Source of the DNA: Methylococcales symbiont of Hymedesmia sp. n. MRB-2018
GTDB taxonomy: Bacteria; Pseudomonadota; Gammaproteobacteria; Methylococcales; Methylomonadaceae
Assembly (NCBI GenBank): GCA_003666385.1
Contig: QPIN01000046.1
Span: 1 to 43,578, forward strand
DNA length: 43,578 bases
Direction: 5' to 3'
The notes below the pieces were generated by a model. That model was not told where the DNA came from, made no database searches, and saw only the letters and a list, made by a program, of their open reading frames with translations. Positions 15,609 through 24,986 of the stretch are shown piece by piece; the first letter of the stretch is position 1, and each line of letters begins with the position of its first letter. The translations under genes and the position numbers were made by a program.

Positions 15609-18145
15609 TACACTTCCTCCGCTATTTTTAGATGCTTTTGTTCTGCAGAATTTGCTGGGCGAATTTGTCCACGCTGTTCTACAAAGACAACATTTTGATC
15701 TTGTTTATCGCTGTTCACAAAATGACGGAAGCGTTTTAAGTTAGATTCGTCTTCAATAGTGGTTTTCCATTCACACTGATAAGTATCAATAACATGCTGC
15801 ATTTGAGCTTCTAGTTTGTCACAAATATTCAGTTTATCCTCTATCACGATTGATTTAAGATAATCTAAGCCACCTTCCATGTTTTCCATCCATACTGATG
15901 TTCTTTGCATTCGATCTGCTGATCGCACATAAAAAACTAGGATTCTATCAATATATTTAATTAAGGTTTCTTTATCCAGATTGGTTGCAAACAAATCTCC
16001 ATGCCTTGGTTTCATACCGCCATTACCACAAACATATAAATTCCAACCGTTTTCTGTAGCGATAATACCAATATCTTTACTTTGCGCTTCAGCACATTCT
16101 CGTGTGCATCCTGACACAGCGAATTTAATCTTATGTGGCGCTCTCAATCCTTTGTATCTATTTTCCAAGGCAACAGCCAGACTGATACTGTCATCAATAC
16201 CGTATCGACACCATGTACTTCCTACACAGGATTTTACGGTTCTTAATGATTTACCATAAGCGTGCCCAGATTCAAACCCTGCATCAATTAACTCTTTCCA
16301 TATTAAAGGCAATTGATCCACTCTAGCACCAAACATATCAATACGTTGTCCACCTGTCACCTTGGTGTATAACTTATATTTTTTAGCCACTTGCCCTAAA
16401 GCAATTAACATATCTGGAGAGACTTCGCCTCCTGTCATCCTAGGTACGATTGAATAGGTACCGTCTTTTTGCATATTGGCTAAGAAGGTATCATTGGTAT
16501 CTTGTAAACTAATATGATTTTTTTCAAGCACATATTCATTCCAATAGGATGCTAGAATCGACCCTACGGCCTGTCTGCATATTTCACATCCACGACCACT
16601 ACCATGATGTTCTATTAAATCGTCAAAGGTTTTAATATCCTCGACCATAACAATATTGTATAAATCACGCCGAGTATGAGGAAAATGCTCACAAAGATCG
16701 GTATTAACGGCGATTCCTGCACTTTTAAGTTCACTATCCAGTACTGATTTTAATAATGGCAAACAGCCTCCACATCCAGTTGCCGCTTTAGTTTCATTTT
16801 TTAAAGCAGCTATAGTCATGCAACCCGACTCAATGGCAGAACAAATCTGTCCTTTATTGACATCAAAGCAAGAACAAATTTGTGCGGTAGCAGGTAAAGC
16901 ATCAGAACCCAATCCCACAGACTCATCTGAGCGATGAGGTAGTATCAAGGCATCAGGGTTTTCAGGTAAATCTATCTCATTCAAACAATATTGCAGTAAG
17001 GTTCCATAACCTGATGCTTCTCCCACCAATACCGCACCTAATAGTTTTTTTCCATTTTTACTCACGACCAGGCGCTTATAAATACCTTCAACCTCATTTT
17101 GATAGCTATAAACTAATGCTCCCTCTGTGATGGCATGTGCATCACCAATACTGGCAACATCAACACCATTTAATTTTAATTTAGTACTCATATCGGCGCC
17201 AGTAAAACTAACCGTTCCACCCAACAAGTCTGAAACAACCGTTCTACCCATGGCATAGCCAGGAGCAACTAAACCAAAAATTTGTTCATTCCAAACGGCA
17301 CATTCACCTATCGCGTAGACATCAGGGTCAGAGGTTTTACATTGATTGTTAATCGCTATTCCTCCTCTGGCACCTAATTTTAGGCCACAGGCTCGGGCTA
17401 TTTCATCGCGAGGTCGAATACCTGTTGAAAAAACGATTAGATCAGTTTCTAGCTCTTCACCATCTGCAAAAATCATTTTATTTTTGCATCTCTCACCCTC
17501 TACAATTTCTAGGGTATTTTTATTGGGTAAAACAGAAATCCCTAGTGCTTCAATTTTATTAGCTAACATCTTTGCTCCGCCATCATCAAGCTGAGCCGAC
17601 ATTAACCGAGGAGAAAACTGGATCACATTTGTTTTAAGACCTAAGTCTTGCAGTGCTTTTGCAGCTTCCAAACCTAATAAACCACCACCGACTACTGAAC
17701 CTATCTTTGCTGTTTTGGCTGCCAATGTAATAGCTTCCAAATCCTCAATTGTTCTATATACCATACAGTTTTCACGATCATATCCAGGAATCGGAGGTAC
17801 AAAGGGAAATGACCCTGTTGCCAATACTAATTTGTCATAGCTAATAGAAATTCCTTTCTTAGATAAAACTGTCTTCCCTTTTAGATCAATCGTTTCTGCT
17901 TTATCACCTAAATGAAGGGTAATATTATTGGTTTCAAAAAAACCCTCTTCAACCATCGAAAGATCTTCTGCACTTTTACCTGAAAAATACTCAGTTAAAT
18001 GCACACGATCATAAGCAACGCGGGGTTCCTCGCAAAAAGTAATCACAGCATATTGATCTTTGATTTTACTAGCCATCAAGTCAGATAAAAATGTCTGTCC
18101 AACCATGCCATTACCAATAACAACTAGCGTTTGTTTTTTACTCAT
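15608..18145 (-). CDS. nirB: Nitrite reductase (NADH) large subunit
   Basis: Assimilatory-type nitrite reductase, six-electron reduction of nitrite to ammonium with NAD(P)H. Domains in order along 845 residues: FAD/NAD oxidoreductase (about 1-320; FAD loop VVIGNGMVGQ at 8-17, NAD loop VVGGGLLGLEAA at 151-162), a BFD-type [2Fe-2S] domain (Cys424, Cys426, Cys458, Cys461), a ferredoxin-like half domain, and the siroheme-[4Fe-4S] site (Cys640, Cys646, Cys680, Cys684 in SCVGSTWC and VSGCTRECAEA). All redox cysteines are present. It is first of nirBD-phzF. The 122 bp upstream show no regulator site I can name. Confidence 0.96.
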   Translation of the reverse strand: MSKKQTLVVIGNGMVGQTFLSDLMASKIKDQYAVITFCEEPRVAYDRVHLTEYFSGKSAEDLSMVEEGFFETNNITLHLGDKAETIDLKGKTVLSKKGISISYDKLVLATGSFPFVPPIPGYDRENCMVYRTIEDLEAITLAAKTAKIGSVVGGGLLGLEAAKALQDLGLKTNVIQFSPRLMSAQLDDGGAKMLANKIEALGISVLPNKNTLEIVEGERCKNKMIFADGEELETDLIVFSTGIRPRDEIARACGLKLGARGGIAINNQCKTSDPDVYAIGECAVWNEQIFGLVAPGYAMGRTVVSDLLGGTVSFTGADMSTKLKLNGVDVASIGDAHAITEGALVYSYQNEVEGIYKRLVVSKNGKKLLGAVLVGEASGYGTLLQYCLNEIDLPENPDALILPHRSDESVGLGSDALPATAQICSCFDVNKGQICSAIESGCMTIAALKNETKAATGCGGCLPLLKSVLDSELKSAGIAVNTDLCEHFPHTRRDLYNIVMVEDIKTFDDLIEHHGSGRGCEICRQAVGSILASYWNEYVLEKNHISLQDTNDTFLANMQKDGTYSIVPRMTGGEVSPDMLIALGQVAKKYKLYTKVTGGQRIDMFGARVDQLPLIWKELIDAGFESGHAYGKSLRTVKSCVGSTWCRYGIDDSISLAVALENRYKGLRAPHKIKFAVSGCTRECAEAQSKDIGIIATENGWNLYVCGNGGMKPRHGDLFATNLDKETLIKYIDRILVFYVRSADRMQRTSVWMENMEGGLDYLKSIVIEDKLNICDKLEAQMQHVIDTYQCEWKTTIEDESNLKRFRHFVNSDKQDQNVVFVEQRGQIRPANSAEQKHLKIAEEV

Positions 18146-18267
18146 TTCTAATTAATAATCCTTAATTTACAAATTCTTAAAACCTTAATAAAGCATAAAT
18201 TATGCCAATAAAAATTATGTGCTTAAATCAAGTATCAGTCAGACCCATTTTAAAGCAGGTGATTAAT

Positions 18268-19224
18268 TTAGTCATTAATCACAACGCTTCCTCCACAATT
18301 CCTAGCACTCGTTGCTACAAATTTAAGATGCTTGAAATGAGAAAACCTTTGCTCCATTTCAGCAAGTAGCTGATTTGCTTTTTGCTTATTATCAACTGCA
18401 CAAAAACCCGTTGGCCCCCATGAGGTTTGACCAATTGCAACACAGCCTTGTAGTTTTAACCATTGCATGACTTCTGCTACTTCAGCACTGCTAAAAATAC
18501 CGCCTTGTACTGAGGCAAAATGTTCACCCGCTGAACACTGTATTTGGGTAATAACATCGCCAAATAAGTTGATATTCTGCTCTGCAACTGCTGGCAACCC
18601 TTGTAGTAATAACAGATAGCATAACCTTGCTGCTTCTTCAGCAGGGAAAACCGCTAATTCCTTGAATGCGTTAATTTCCTGTACACCGTGCAGACCTTGA
18701 TCGTTTTCATCAAAAACCAGAATAAAACGCCAGTCCTGAGGAATATCCAGATGCGAAATCACCGGTGGCGTTTTGGTCAAAGCCCCCCTACCACCATCAA
18801 CCACCAAGCCACCTTGCTCAAAAACACCAATACCGATACCCGAACGCATACCTCGATCAGTTAGCCCTGCTATTTCACGGATACTCAAATCCAGTTGATA
18901 AAATGTATTTAAGGCAGAACCAATCGCCAAAGCCATTTGTGTCCCCGAGCCTAAACCCACATGTTCTGGAATTGCCGTTTCAATATCAAGGTGTAATTGA
19001 TTAGATACATTTAATTTTTGAGCTAAAAACTGGATACATTTTTCAGCTCTTTTAGCAGATGCCCCTGTCACCTGTAATTGATTTGAATGACTGACAGAAA
19101 GTCGTGTCGCTATTTCCTTTAAGGCAACACCTATACTGCCAAAATTACGACCTAATGAGCCACTTAAATCAATGAAACCCATGTGTAATCTTGCTGGTGC
19201 AATAACAGTAACTTTTTTATTCAC
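18268..19224 (-). CDS. Beta-ribofuranosylaminobenzene 5'-phosphate synthase
   Basis: First committed enzyme of tetrahydromethanopterin synthesis: condenses 4-hydroxy- or 4-aminobenzoate with PRPP, releasing CO2 and PPi. The 318-residue protein has a GHMP-kinase-type fold: VIAPARLHMGFIDLSGSLGR (7-26) and the glycine-rich PEHVGLGSGTQMALAIG (86-102), then SGIGIGVFEQGGLVVDGGRG and SSWGPTGFCAV-like loops (QTSWGPTGF near the C-terminus), all characteristic of beta-RFAP synthases. In bacteria this gene marks methylotrophs using the H4MPT formaldehyde pathway; other mch/fhc/mptN-type genes are not in the window. It appears to be a single-gene unit. Confidence 0.9.
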   Translation of the reverse strand: MNKKVTVIAPARLHMGFIDLSGSLGRNFGSIGVALKEIATRLSVSHSNQLQVTGASAKRAEKCIQFLAQKLNVSNQLHLDIETAIPEHVGLGSGTQMALAIGSALNTFYQLDLSIREIAGLTDRGMRSGIGIGVFEQGGLVVDGGRGALTKTPPVISHLDIPQDWRFILVFDENDQGLHGVQEINAFKELAVFPAEEAARLCYLLLLQGLPAVAEQNINLFGDVITQIQCSAGEHFASVQGGIFSSAEVAEVMQWLKLQGCVAIGQTSWGPTGFCAVDNKQKANQLLAEMEQRFSHFKHLKFVATSARNCGGSVVIND

Positions 19225-19449
19225 AGAGAATTTAATGCAATTTAGAATTTAACCGAGAATGGTACCGTAATTGCTGGAGTGATAGCAAAGGCTCATTTCA
19301 CTATGAAAGGGAACAAAACTTCATTTTTTTGCCAAAATTTTTATTCCTCTTTTAATGTACAACGAAAGGAGCATAGCAGACTATGTGACCGAATATGGAT
19401 AAAAAGAGCAACAAGACGGGTGGGTTATTTGTTGCCAGTTGCCTAAGAG

Positions 19450-20757
19450 CTATAAAAAACTATCCTTAATAATACTGTCATACCAATGACGGGCGTACTT
19501 CGATTCAAGATATAACGCTCTTTGATCTGATTTTATTGTTATCCCTCCTGCCCCTTTAACTTTAGTGATCACTCTGTCCTTATTTAATTTGTATACCATT
19601 GCCACTGAAATACCATGTTCAGGAGTTATCAAGCTATAACAGGTATTGATCCATACTGGCTCAAGCAAAGCTTGATTAGTTAACCTGCTAACCACCGCAA
19701 AAGCACACACTTTAGCTTCTGAGCTTGCGGCAAAAGCTGACTTTGGTAATGGACTCTGAATAGATGCATCACCAATCACATGAATATCGGGATACAAAGT
19801 TGATTCACAAGTTTGGTGATCAACGGGACACCAACCACTTTCATCACTAAGACCTGATTTTTCAGCTATTTTTCCCGCTTTTTGCGGAGGAATTATATTT
19901 AATACATCGGCTTTATATTGATCACCAAAATCTGTCTCGACCATTTTATTTTTAGCATCAAGGCGTATCACTGGGTTATCGGGTATAGATACCCAATCAA
20001 TCATACTGTTATCAGTACCATAGCCATAATGTTTTTTCCAGCCCGCGATAAATAAACTTTGCTTGGAAAATTGGGTTTTCGGGTCAAGAATTAATATTTT
20101 TGAATTAGGCTTATGCTTTTTTAGATAATAAGCCATCATACTGGCTCGTTCATAAGGACCGGGGGGGCATCTAAAAGGATTAGGAGGTGCGCAAATAACC
20201 ACTGTGCCTCCATTAGGCATGGCATGTAATTGTTTATTTAAAATAGCGGTTTGTTCACCCGCTTTCCAAGCATGGGGAATACTGTTTGCTATATTTTTAT
20301 TATAGCCATCAATCGTTTCCCAGCGAAAATCTATTCCTGGAGAAACAATTAAACGATCGTACTGCAAACGATGACCGTCTGATAAAAGAACACTATGTTT
20401 TACTGGGTCAATAGCGCTCACGCTATCATTAACAAAAGTGATTTCATATTTTTTGCTTAATGTAGCATAAGCTATTGTCAATGCCTCTATTGTCTGAATG
20501 CCAGCAAACACCCAATTACTTCCAGGACAACTCAGATAATGCTTGGATGGTTCTATTAAAGTAATTTTAATATTGGCATCAAGCTTGCGTAAATATTTTG
20601 CTGCTGTGGCACCTCCAAAGCCACCACCAATGATAACAACATGTGGAGATGAACGAGTAATGATATTAATTGGTTTACAAGCGTTTATAAGTAACCCAGC
20701 AGATGATGCCAGACTCGTTTTACAAAAACTTCTTCTGGAGATCATTCTAATCATCAC
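19450..20757 (-). CDS. fccB: Flavocytochrome c sulfide dehydrogenase, flavoprotein subunit
   Basis: Periplasmic FAD subunit that oxidises sulfide and passes electrons to a cytochrome c partner. The 435 residues begin with a twin-arginine motif (SRRSF, 7-11) and hydrophobic stretch; LLINAC at 22-27 also resembles a lipobox. FAD loop [18 protein letters not shown] (40-57), then [26 protein letters not shown] and the late [13 protein letters not shown]. The Cys in FRCPPG and in NTCYS fit the redox-active disulfide of FccB. It overlaps the cytochrome gene by 11 bp (20747-20757), so the two are co-translated. A SoxF-type role is an alternative within the same family. Confidence 0.88.
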   Translation of the reverse strand: MMIRMISRRSFCKTSLASSAGLLINACKPINIITRSSPHVVIIGGGFGGATAAKYLRKLDANIKITLIEPSKHYLSCPGSNWVFAGIQTIEALTIAYATLSKKYEITFVNDSVSAIDPVKHSVLLSDGHRLQYDRLIVSPGIDFRWETIDGYNKNIANSIPHAWKAGEQTAILNKQLHAMPNGGTVVICAPPNPFRCPPGPYERASMMAYYLKKHKPNSKILILDPKTQFSKQSLFIAGWKKHYGYGTDNSMIDWVSIPDNPVIRLDAKNKMVETDFGDQYKADVLNIIPPQKAGKIAEKSGLSDESGWCPVDHQTCESTLYPDIHVIGDASIQSPLPKSAFAASSEAKVCAFAVVSRLTNQALLEPVWINTCYSLITPEHGISVAMVYKLNKDRVITKVKGAGGITIKSDQRALYLESKYARHWYDSIIKDSFL

Positions 20758-21064
20758 CTTTCAACTGACTAAAATACAAGGCCAGTTTTTTTAATTCAGT
20801 ATCGGTAAAACCTTTACTGATACGCCCCATAATTGAAGAAAATTTTTTGTCATATTTAAAGTCAAGTAATGATTTTTCTAATTTATTAGCGTCTTGTCCT
20901 CTAAGTATCATCCTATCAGGTCTGGTTAATAGCCCATCGCCACCATGACAAGTATTACAGGAATAACTAATAACTTTGGCAGAAACATCTTTAGCAAAAA
21001 CAGGAAACGATAAAGAAATAGTGACGGCAAACAAAATACAGTTTGCTATTGATTTTTTAATCAT
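20747..21064 (-). CDS. fccA: Monoheme c-type cytochrome subunit of sulfide dehydrogenase
   Basis: Small periplasmic cytochrome c, 105 residues with a signal peptide (about 1-24, ending PVFA). One heme site, CNTCH (36-40), with a likely axial Met79 in FSSIMGRI. The class-I fold ends [14 protein letters not shown]. Its 11-bp overlap with fccB makes it the electron-accepting subunit by context. Some FccA proteins carry two hemes; this one has a single site. The gene is first in the pair, and the gap upstream holds a dispersed-repeat fragment. Confidence 0.87.
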   Translation of the reverse strand: MIKKSIANCILFAVTISLSFPVFAKDVSAKVISYSCNTCHGGDGLLTRPDRMILRGQDANKLEKSLLDFKYDKKFSSIMGRISKGFTDTELKKLALYFSQLKGDD

Positions 21065-21124
21065 AATCTAATCTGTCGCAGAAAATAATCTATCCTAGCT
21101 GGGATAAAAAACTTTAAAAATTTC

Positions 21125-21211
21125 GTAACTACTCAGCTTACCCTCTATTTTATCCAATAGCCGCGTTGAAAGTACGCATTTACACCTGTAAACTCCGCGC
21201 TTTCGCCTTAT
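21125..21211. repeat. Partial inverted copy of the dispersed MITE-like repeat
   Basis: Reads GTAACTACTCAGCTTACCCT, CTATTTTATCCAATAGCCGC and TTTACACCTGTAAACTCCGC, the reverse complement of the right half of the copy at 41126-41265. The far inverted arm is missing, so it stops at CGCCTTA. Confidence 0.8.
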
Positions 21212-21223
21212 GGGTAACAGGCA

Positions 21224-21262
21224 ATAAAAAAGGCCTCTAGCAAAAACGCTACAGGCCTTTAG
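21224..21262 (-). terminator. Terminator downstream of tRNA-Thr
   Basis: AAAGGCCT-CTAGC pairs with GCTA-C-AGGCCTTT, and on the minus strand the stem is followed by a T run. It begins 4 bp beyond the tRNA 3' end. Confidence 0.8.
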
Positions 21263-21266
21263 AATA

Positions 21267-21342
21267 TGGAGCTGATGATGGGAATCGAACCCGCGACCGG
21301 TTGATTACAAATCAACTGCTCTACCAACTGAGCTACATCAGC
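21267..21342 (-). tRNA. tRNA-Thr (anticodon UGU)
   Basis: Read on the minus strand, the 76-nt gene starts GCTGATGTAGCTCAGTTGGT and ends with an encoded CCA. The acceptor stem GCTGATG pairs with CATCAGC. The anticodon arm is GTTGA-TTTGTAA-TCAAC with TGT at positions 34-36, so it reads ACA and other Thr ACN codons. The T arm GTTCGATTCC is normal. It stands alone, with its own promoter in the gap to ygiQ. Confidence 0.97.
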
Positions 21343-21357
21343 AATGTTAAGCCGATT

Positions 21358-21385
21358 ATTATACAATTATTTTTATGGCTGTCTA
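21358..21385 (-). promoter_or_regulatory. Sigma-70 promoter for tRNA-Thr
   Basis: On the minus strand a -35 TAGACA (21380-21385) is followed after 16 bp by a perfect -10 TATAAT (21358-21363), 15 bp from the tRNA 5' end. Confidence 0.75.
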
Positions 21386-21388
21386 GTG

Positions 21389-23524
21389 CTATCTTGTCTT
21401 TCTTTGCTTGGGTTTTGACTTTCTTTTATTGCTTTTAATAACTGTTGTATATTTTGTTTTAAATTTTTGGGATTTAGCCGTTTTCACTGTTTCTGTACCT
21501 TTTGGTTGAAACCAGGGAATTAAGTGTTTTTTGCCATTCCCGATTAAATCTGTCCGACCCATTTTTGCTAATGCTGCTCTCAACAATGGCCAGTTTTTTG
21601 GGTCGTGATAACGTAAAAAAGCTTTATGCAGACGGCGCTGTTTTATACTTTTAGGGATTGGCATAGTATCGGCTTTTCTATTGACTTTTTGCAAAGTATT
21701 TTTACCTGAGTGATACATCGCAGTGGCTATAGACATAGGCGATGGTAAAAAGGCTTGTACTTGGTCTGCTCTAAAACCCTGACTTTTTAGCCATAGTGCT
21801 AAATTCAGCATATCAGTGTCTTTAGTCCCTGGATGGGCAGCAATAAAGTAAGGGATTAAATACTGCTCTTTACCAACTTCTTTGGAATATTTTTCAAACA
21901 TTTGTTTGAAACGGTCATAGCTATCCATACCTGGCTTCATCATTTTAGATAAAGGTCCGTTTTCTGTATGTTCGGGGGCTATTTTTAAATAACCACCGAC
22001 ATGATGTTGCACCAATTCTTTGACATATTCTGGCGATTCTACTGCTAAGTCATAGCGCAAACCTGAGGCAATAAATATTTTTTTAATGCCCTGTAGTTTT
22101 CTGGCTCTGCGATAGAGTTTTATGAGTGATGAATGATTGGTATCTAAGTTAGGACAAATACTTGGAAATACACAGGAAGGCAATCTGCAAGAAGATTCTA
22201 TTTTTTTATCTTTACAGGCTAGGCGATACATATTAGCTGTAGGCCCGCCCAGATCAGAAATATATCCAGTGAAATTGGGTGAAGTATCACGAATAGCTTC
22301 AATTTCTTTGATAATAGAATCTTCTGATCGGCTCTGAATAATACGCCCTTCATGTTCCGTTATCGAACAAAAAGTACAGCCGCCAAAACAGCCACGCATG
22401 ATGTTGACTGAATGCTGGATCATTGCAAACGCTGGAATATTAGCATCACCGTATTGTGTATGGGGTAAACGCGAATAAGGGCGATCAAACACAGCGTCCA
22501 TTTCTTTCGTCGTTAATGGAATCGGCGGTGGATTAATCCAGATTTGTCGTGAGCCATGTTTTTGTATTAAAGGCCGTGCATTCCCTGGGTTAGTTTCCCC
22601 ATGCATGACTCTTGAGGCGTGAGCGTATAAAACAGGGTCGTCTTTAACGTCTTCAAAATCGGGCAAGCGAATAACAGTTTGTGAACGCTGTTTATTGGGT
22701 ATGCTCCGGCTAAATTGCACCACTTTTTCAGTGTCTGACTGCGTTGGTTTTTTATCGCAAGCAGGTTCTTCCTGATAAGGGTTTAGCGGTGGATTAATGG
22801 TGCCTGGCTGGTCAATAGAAGTCGATACTTTTTCTGTCCAGTCTGCTGGTATTTGTTTGACATAATGAACGGTACCGCGAATACCTTTTAGTTCTGAAAC
22901 CGCTTCACCTTGCGCTAGGCGATGGGCAATTTCTACAATTTGTCTTTCTGCATTGCCATAAACAAGCAAATCAGCCTTAGCATCCATTAACACCGATTTT
23001 CGTACTTTATCTGACCAGTAATCATAATGTGCTATACGTCTTAAACTAGCCTCAATACCACCAATTATCAGTGCTACATTTTTATAAGCTTCACGGCAAC
23101 GGTGAGAATACACATTAACTGCACGGTCTGGACGTTTTCCCCCTGCCCCATTTGCGGTATAGGCATCATTAGATCGTATTTTTTTATCCGAAGTGTAACG
23201 ATTGACCATAGAATCCATATTGCCACTGGTCACACCAAAAAACAGATTAGGTTTGCCTAGTGCTTTAAAGTCTTCTGCACTTTGCCAGTCGGGCTGAGAA
23301 ATAATGCCGACCCTAAAACCCTGGGCTTCCAATGTTCTACCAATCACTGCCATACCAAAACTGGGATGATCAACATAAGCATCTCCTGTAACCAAAATAA
23401 TATCGCAAGAATCCCAGCCCAATTGATCCATTTCAGATCGGCTCATAGGCAATTCTGGAGCTATGCCAAATCGTTGAGCCCAATATTTTTTATAGCCGAA
23501 AAGTTCGGTTGCAGTTTGCATCAT
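21389..23524 (-). CDS. ygiQ: YgiQ-type radical SAM protein
   Basis: Large radical-SAM protein of the UPF0313/YgiQ family, 711 residues, whose reaction is not established. The iron-sulfur site is [17 protein letters not shown] with Cys379, Cys383 and Cys386 binding the [4Fe-4S] cluster that cleaves SAM. The N-terminal half carries the family block [20 protein letters not shown] (37-56) and [21 protein letters not shown] very basic tail ([19 protein letters not shown]) follows the final conserved region. The gene is a single unit; tRNA-Thr lies just downstream. Confidence 0.93.
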   Translation of the reverse strand: MMQTATELFGYKKYWAQRFGIAPELPMSRSEMDQLGWDSCDIILVTGDAYVDHPSFGMAVIGRTLEAQGFRVGIISQPDWQSAEDFKALGKPNLFFGVTSGNMDSMVNRYTSDKKIRSNDAYTANGAGGKRPDRAVNVYSHRCREAYKNVALIIGGIEASLRRIAHYDYWSDKVRKSVLMDAKADLLVYGNAERQIVEIAHRLAQGEAVSELKGIRGTVHYVKQIPADWTEKVSTSIDQPGTINPPLNPYQEEPACDKKPTQSDTEKVVQFSRSIPNKQRSQTVIRLPDFEDVKDDPVLYAHASRVMHGETNPGNARPLIQKHGSRQIWINPPPIPLTTKEMDAVFDRPYSRLPHTQYGDANIPAFAMIQHSVNIMRGCFGGCTFCSITEHEGRIIQSRSEDSIIKEIEAIRDTSPNFTGYISDLGGPTANMYRLACKDKKIESSCRLPSCVFPSICPNLDTNHSSLIKLYRRARKLQGIKKIFIASGLRYDLAVESPEYVKELVQHHVGGYLKIAPEHTENGPLSKMMKPGMDSYDRFKQMFEKYSKEVGKEQYLIPYFIAAHPGTKDTDMLNLALWLKSQGFRADQVQAFLPSPMSIATAMYHSGKNTLQKVNRKADTMPIPKSIKQRRLHKAFLRYHDPKNWPLLRAALAKMGRTDLIGNGKKHLIPWFQPKGTETVKTAKSQKFKTKYTTVIKSNKRKSKPKQRKTR

Positions 23525-23700
23525 TTCTTAAATACTTTATCTAATACTGAAGTGTTGTTAGCTTTAAAAGCTTTTGCCAAGGTGCTAAATTTAAGTTGCT
23601 ATTGAGTTTCTAATAAAACAGCTTTCTGTCTTAACTGTTTAAGTGTTTTTTTTGTAACTACCCACTCTCCATAGAAAATAGCTAAAAATCTTTGACGGTT

Positions 23701-23865
23701 TTTCGACCCTGTAAATTATTTCCATCCGATGATTCAGCTAGAAAAGTCATTTATCTAGCGGAGCAAGAAGCATCCAAAAAATGGACAATGGTAATTAGAA
23801 ATTGGAAAATGGCTTTGAATCGATTTATGATTGAATTTGAAGAATGCCTCATAAACTATATTTAA
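23701..23865 (+). pseudogene. IS256-family (mutator-type) transposase, C-terminal remnant
   Basis: In frame from 23701, the sequence reads ...KLFPSDDSARKVIYLAEQ then EASKKWTMVIRNWKMALNR and FMIEFEECLINYI, stop at 23863-23865. The blocks FPSDD..K.IYLA, SKKWTM.IRNWK.ALNRF and I.FEE are the conserved C-terminal end of mutator-type transposases. About 50 codons of roughly 400 remain, with no start, so it is dead. It lies in the 385-bp gap between ygiQ and the Sel1 gene. A small hairpin (CCTCGGC/GCTGAGG, 23869-23888) follows and may derive from the IS end. Confidence 0.8.
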
Positions 23866-23909
23866 AACCTCGGCAGTTATGCTGAGGTCTCACAGAATTA
23901 TTTATAGCG

Positions 23910-24122
23910 TCAATTATTAAAACAGTATTCGTTTAAATAGTTTAAATTCTGCATAATTTTCACAACCAATTGACTTTCCAAATCACAGGCTTCACCAAAA
24001 TACTCTAATGCCTTTTGAGTGCTTTGCCTAACACCTTCGCCTTTGCTATACATAAACCTGAGATTATAACAATCTCTACCATAATCTAAAGCACAAACTT
24101 TTTCATATAATCTCTCAATCAT
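23910..24122 (-). CDS. Sel1-repeat protein fragment, frameshifted
   Basis: A 70-residue ORF with one good Sel1-type repeat: YEKVCALDYGRDCYNLRFMY (7-26), SKGEGVRQSTQKALEYFGEA (27-46), then CDLESQ. The Cys spacing is that of Hcp-like cysteine-rich Sel1 proteins. From about 23970 the reading frame is wrong: two bases later the minus strand continues GCENYAEFKLFKRILF and stops at 23917-23919, which is the expected family continuation. The 5' part is missing too (no signal peptide, a single repeat). It is a broken gene, with IS remnants on both sides. Confidence 0.7.
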   Translation of the reverse strand: MIERLYEKVCALDYGRDCYNLRFMYSKGEGVRQSTQKALEYFGEACDLESQLVVKIMQNLNYLNEYCFNN

Positions 24123-24280
24123 TTAAAAAACCAACCACAGTAGCCAATCTTTTTACCACCATTATAACGATACGCTAACCCCAGATTCCCACATAGAACA
24201 AATAAAAACGGAGTAAGCCTTGACTGTATAATGGATTGAAACCCATCAAGCCTATCACCCAACGGGTGTAGCCAAGACTT

Positions 24281-24442
24281 ATGAATATATTACCTTACAA
24301 ACTCAAAACTACAAACGAACAATTAACCTCAAGATATGGATTATTGATTGTTGCACAGATAATGAAGGGTATAAAGCTATCAGAAAATAGCCTGCCCCCC
24401 CTTACTTTCCATTACTTTTTTGTCAGTTTGAAGGGGGTTTAA
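24281..24442 (+). pseudogene. IS1380-like transposase, N-terminal remnant
   Basis: A 53-codon ORF reads MNILPYKLKTTNEQLTSRYG, LLIVAQIMKGIKLSE and then runs into an unrelated tail ending SLKGV. The pattern NEQLTSRxGLLLVAxxxxxxxLxE is the N-terminal signature of IS1380-type DDE transposases. The DDE core is absent. Its stop codon overlaps GTTTAAC (24436-24442), which resembles an integron R'' core, and a cassette-like boundary follows at 24546. Recognition is from a short match, so moderate. Confidence 0.55.
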
Positions 24443-24529
24443 CAAAAAATATCAATCATTGTTTTTTGATGGTGTATTATTCAAATTTAAAAATTAAGGC
24501 TGGAAGCGAAAACAAGGGGGTGTTTTTGA

Positions 24530-24552
24530 GTTTTTCTACAGCCTCGTTAAGC
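24530..24552 (+). repeat. Repeat B, second copy, ending in GTTAAGC
   Basis: GTTTTTCTACAGCCTCGTTA plus AGC. It matches 5798-5820 at about 20 of 23 positions. GTTAAGC (24546-24552) fits the attC core GTTRRRY, and the truncated lysE starts 14 bp downstream, the close spacing usual for cassette genes. Confidence 0.55.
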
Positions 24553-24566
24553 TTATGGAGTAATGA

Positions 24567-24896
24567 ATGAGCATCATTGTTTCAATTGCCCTGGTCGGAA
24601 TAATACTGGCACTAGCCTTGGTGCCAAGCGCTGGCGTTGCCCTAGTTGTCACTCGAACCGCAACGCTCGGTACCGCAAATGGCATTGCCGTATCTCTAGG
24701 GATCGTTCTAGGAGATCTGGTGTTCATACTGTTAGCAATACTTGGCCTGTCTGTAGTAGCAGAAACTATGGGCAGCCTATTCATGGTCGTCAAATATTTT
24801 GGTGGTGCTTATCTTGTATGGCTAGGGATTAGTTTGCTAAGACACAAAGGGCGTGCCGCCCTAAAGTATCCCATAAGAAAAATAAATTTTAACTAA
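24567..24896 (+). CDS. LysE/RhtB-family exporter, truncated
   Basis: The 109-residue product is the N-terminal half of a LysE-type amino-acid exporter, normally about 200 residues with six helices. Seen: helix 1 (about 2-28, LALVPSAGVALVVTRTATLG with the GxNxA-like export motif region), helix 2 (about 38-63, VSLGIVLGDLVFILLAILGL) and helix 3 (about 70-92, VKYFGGAYLVWLGISLLR). The last eight residues (PIRKINFN) are encoded by repeat A, which also occurs at 5733-5773, so the gene is cut exactly where the repeat begins. An unsplit function is unlikely. A start at 24567 follows GGAG by 6 bp. Confidence 0.72.
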   Translation: MSIIVSIALVGIILALALVPSAGVALVVTRTATLGTANGIAVSLGIVLGDLVFILLAILGLSVVAETMGSLFMVVKYFGGAYLVWLGISLLRHKGRAALKYPIRKINFN

Positions 24897-24916
24897 AAAT
24901 CAGTAATTTACAACTA
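24876..24916 (+). repeat. Repeat A, second copy
   Basis: 41 bp identical to 5733-5773, starting AGAAAAATAAATTTTAACTA. It truncates the lysE reading frame. Confidence 0.9.
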
Positions 24917-24986
24917 GAAAATGTAGGAAAGTCTTAATAAAAAACCTACTGGAATCGAAGACTAAAGATAATTCAAGCTTGCTTCC

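Noticed and set aside
24567-24832. Alternative overlapping ORF (24563 frame) across lysE
   Set aside because: Its product has no hydrophobic helices or family pattern, while the lysE frame has clear membrane helices.
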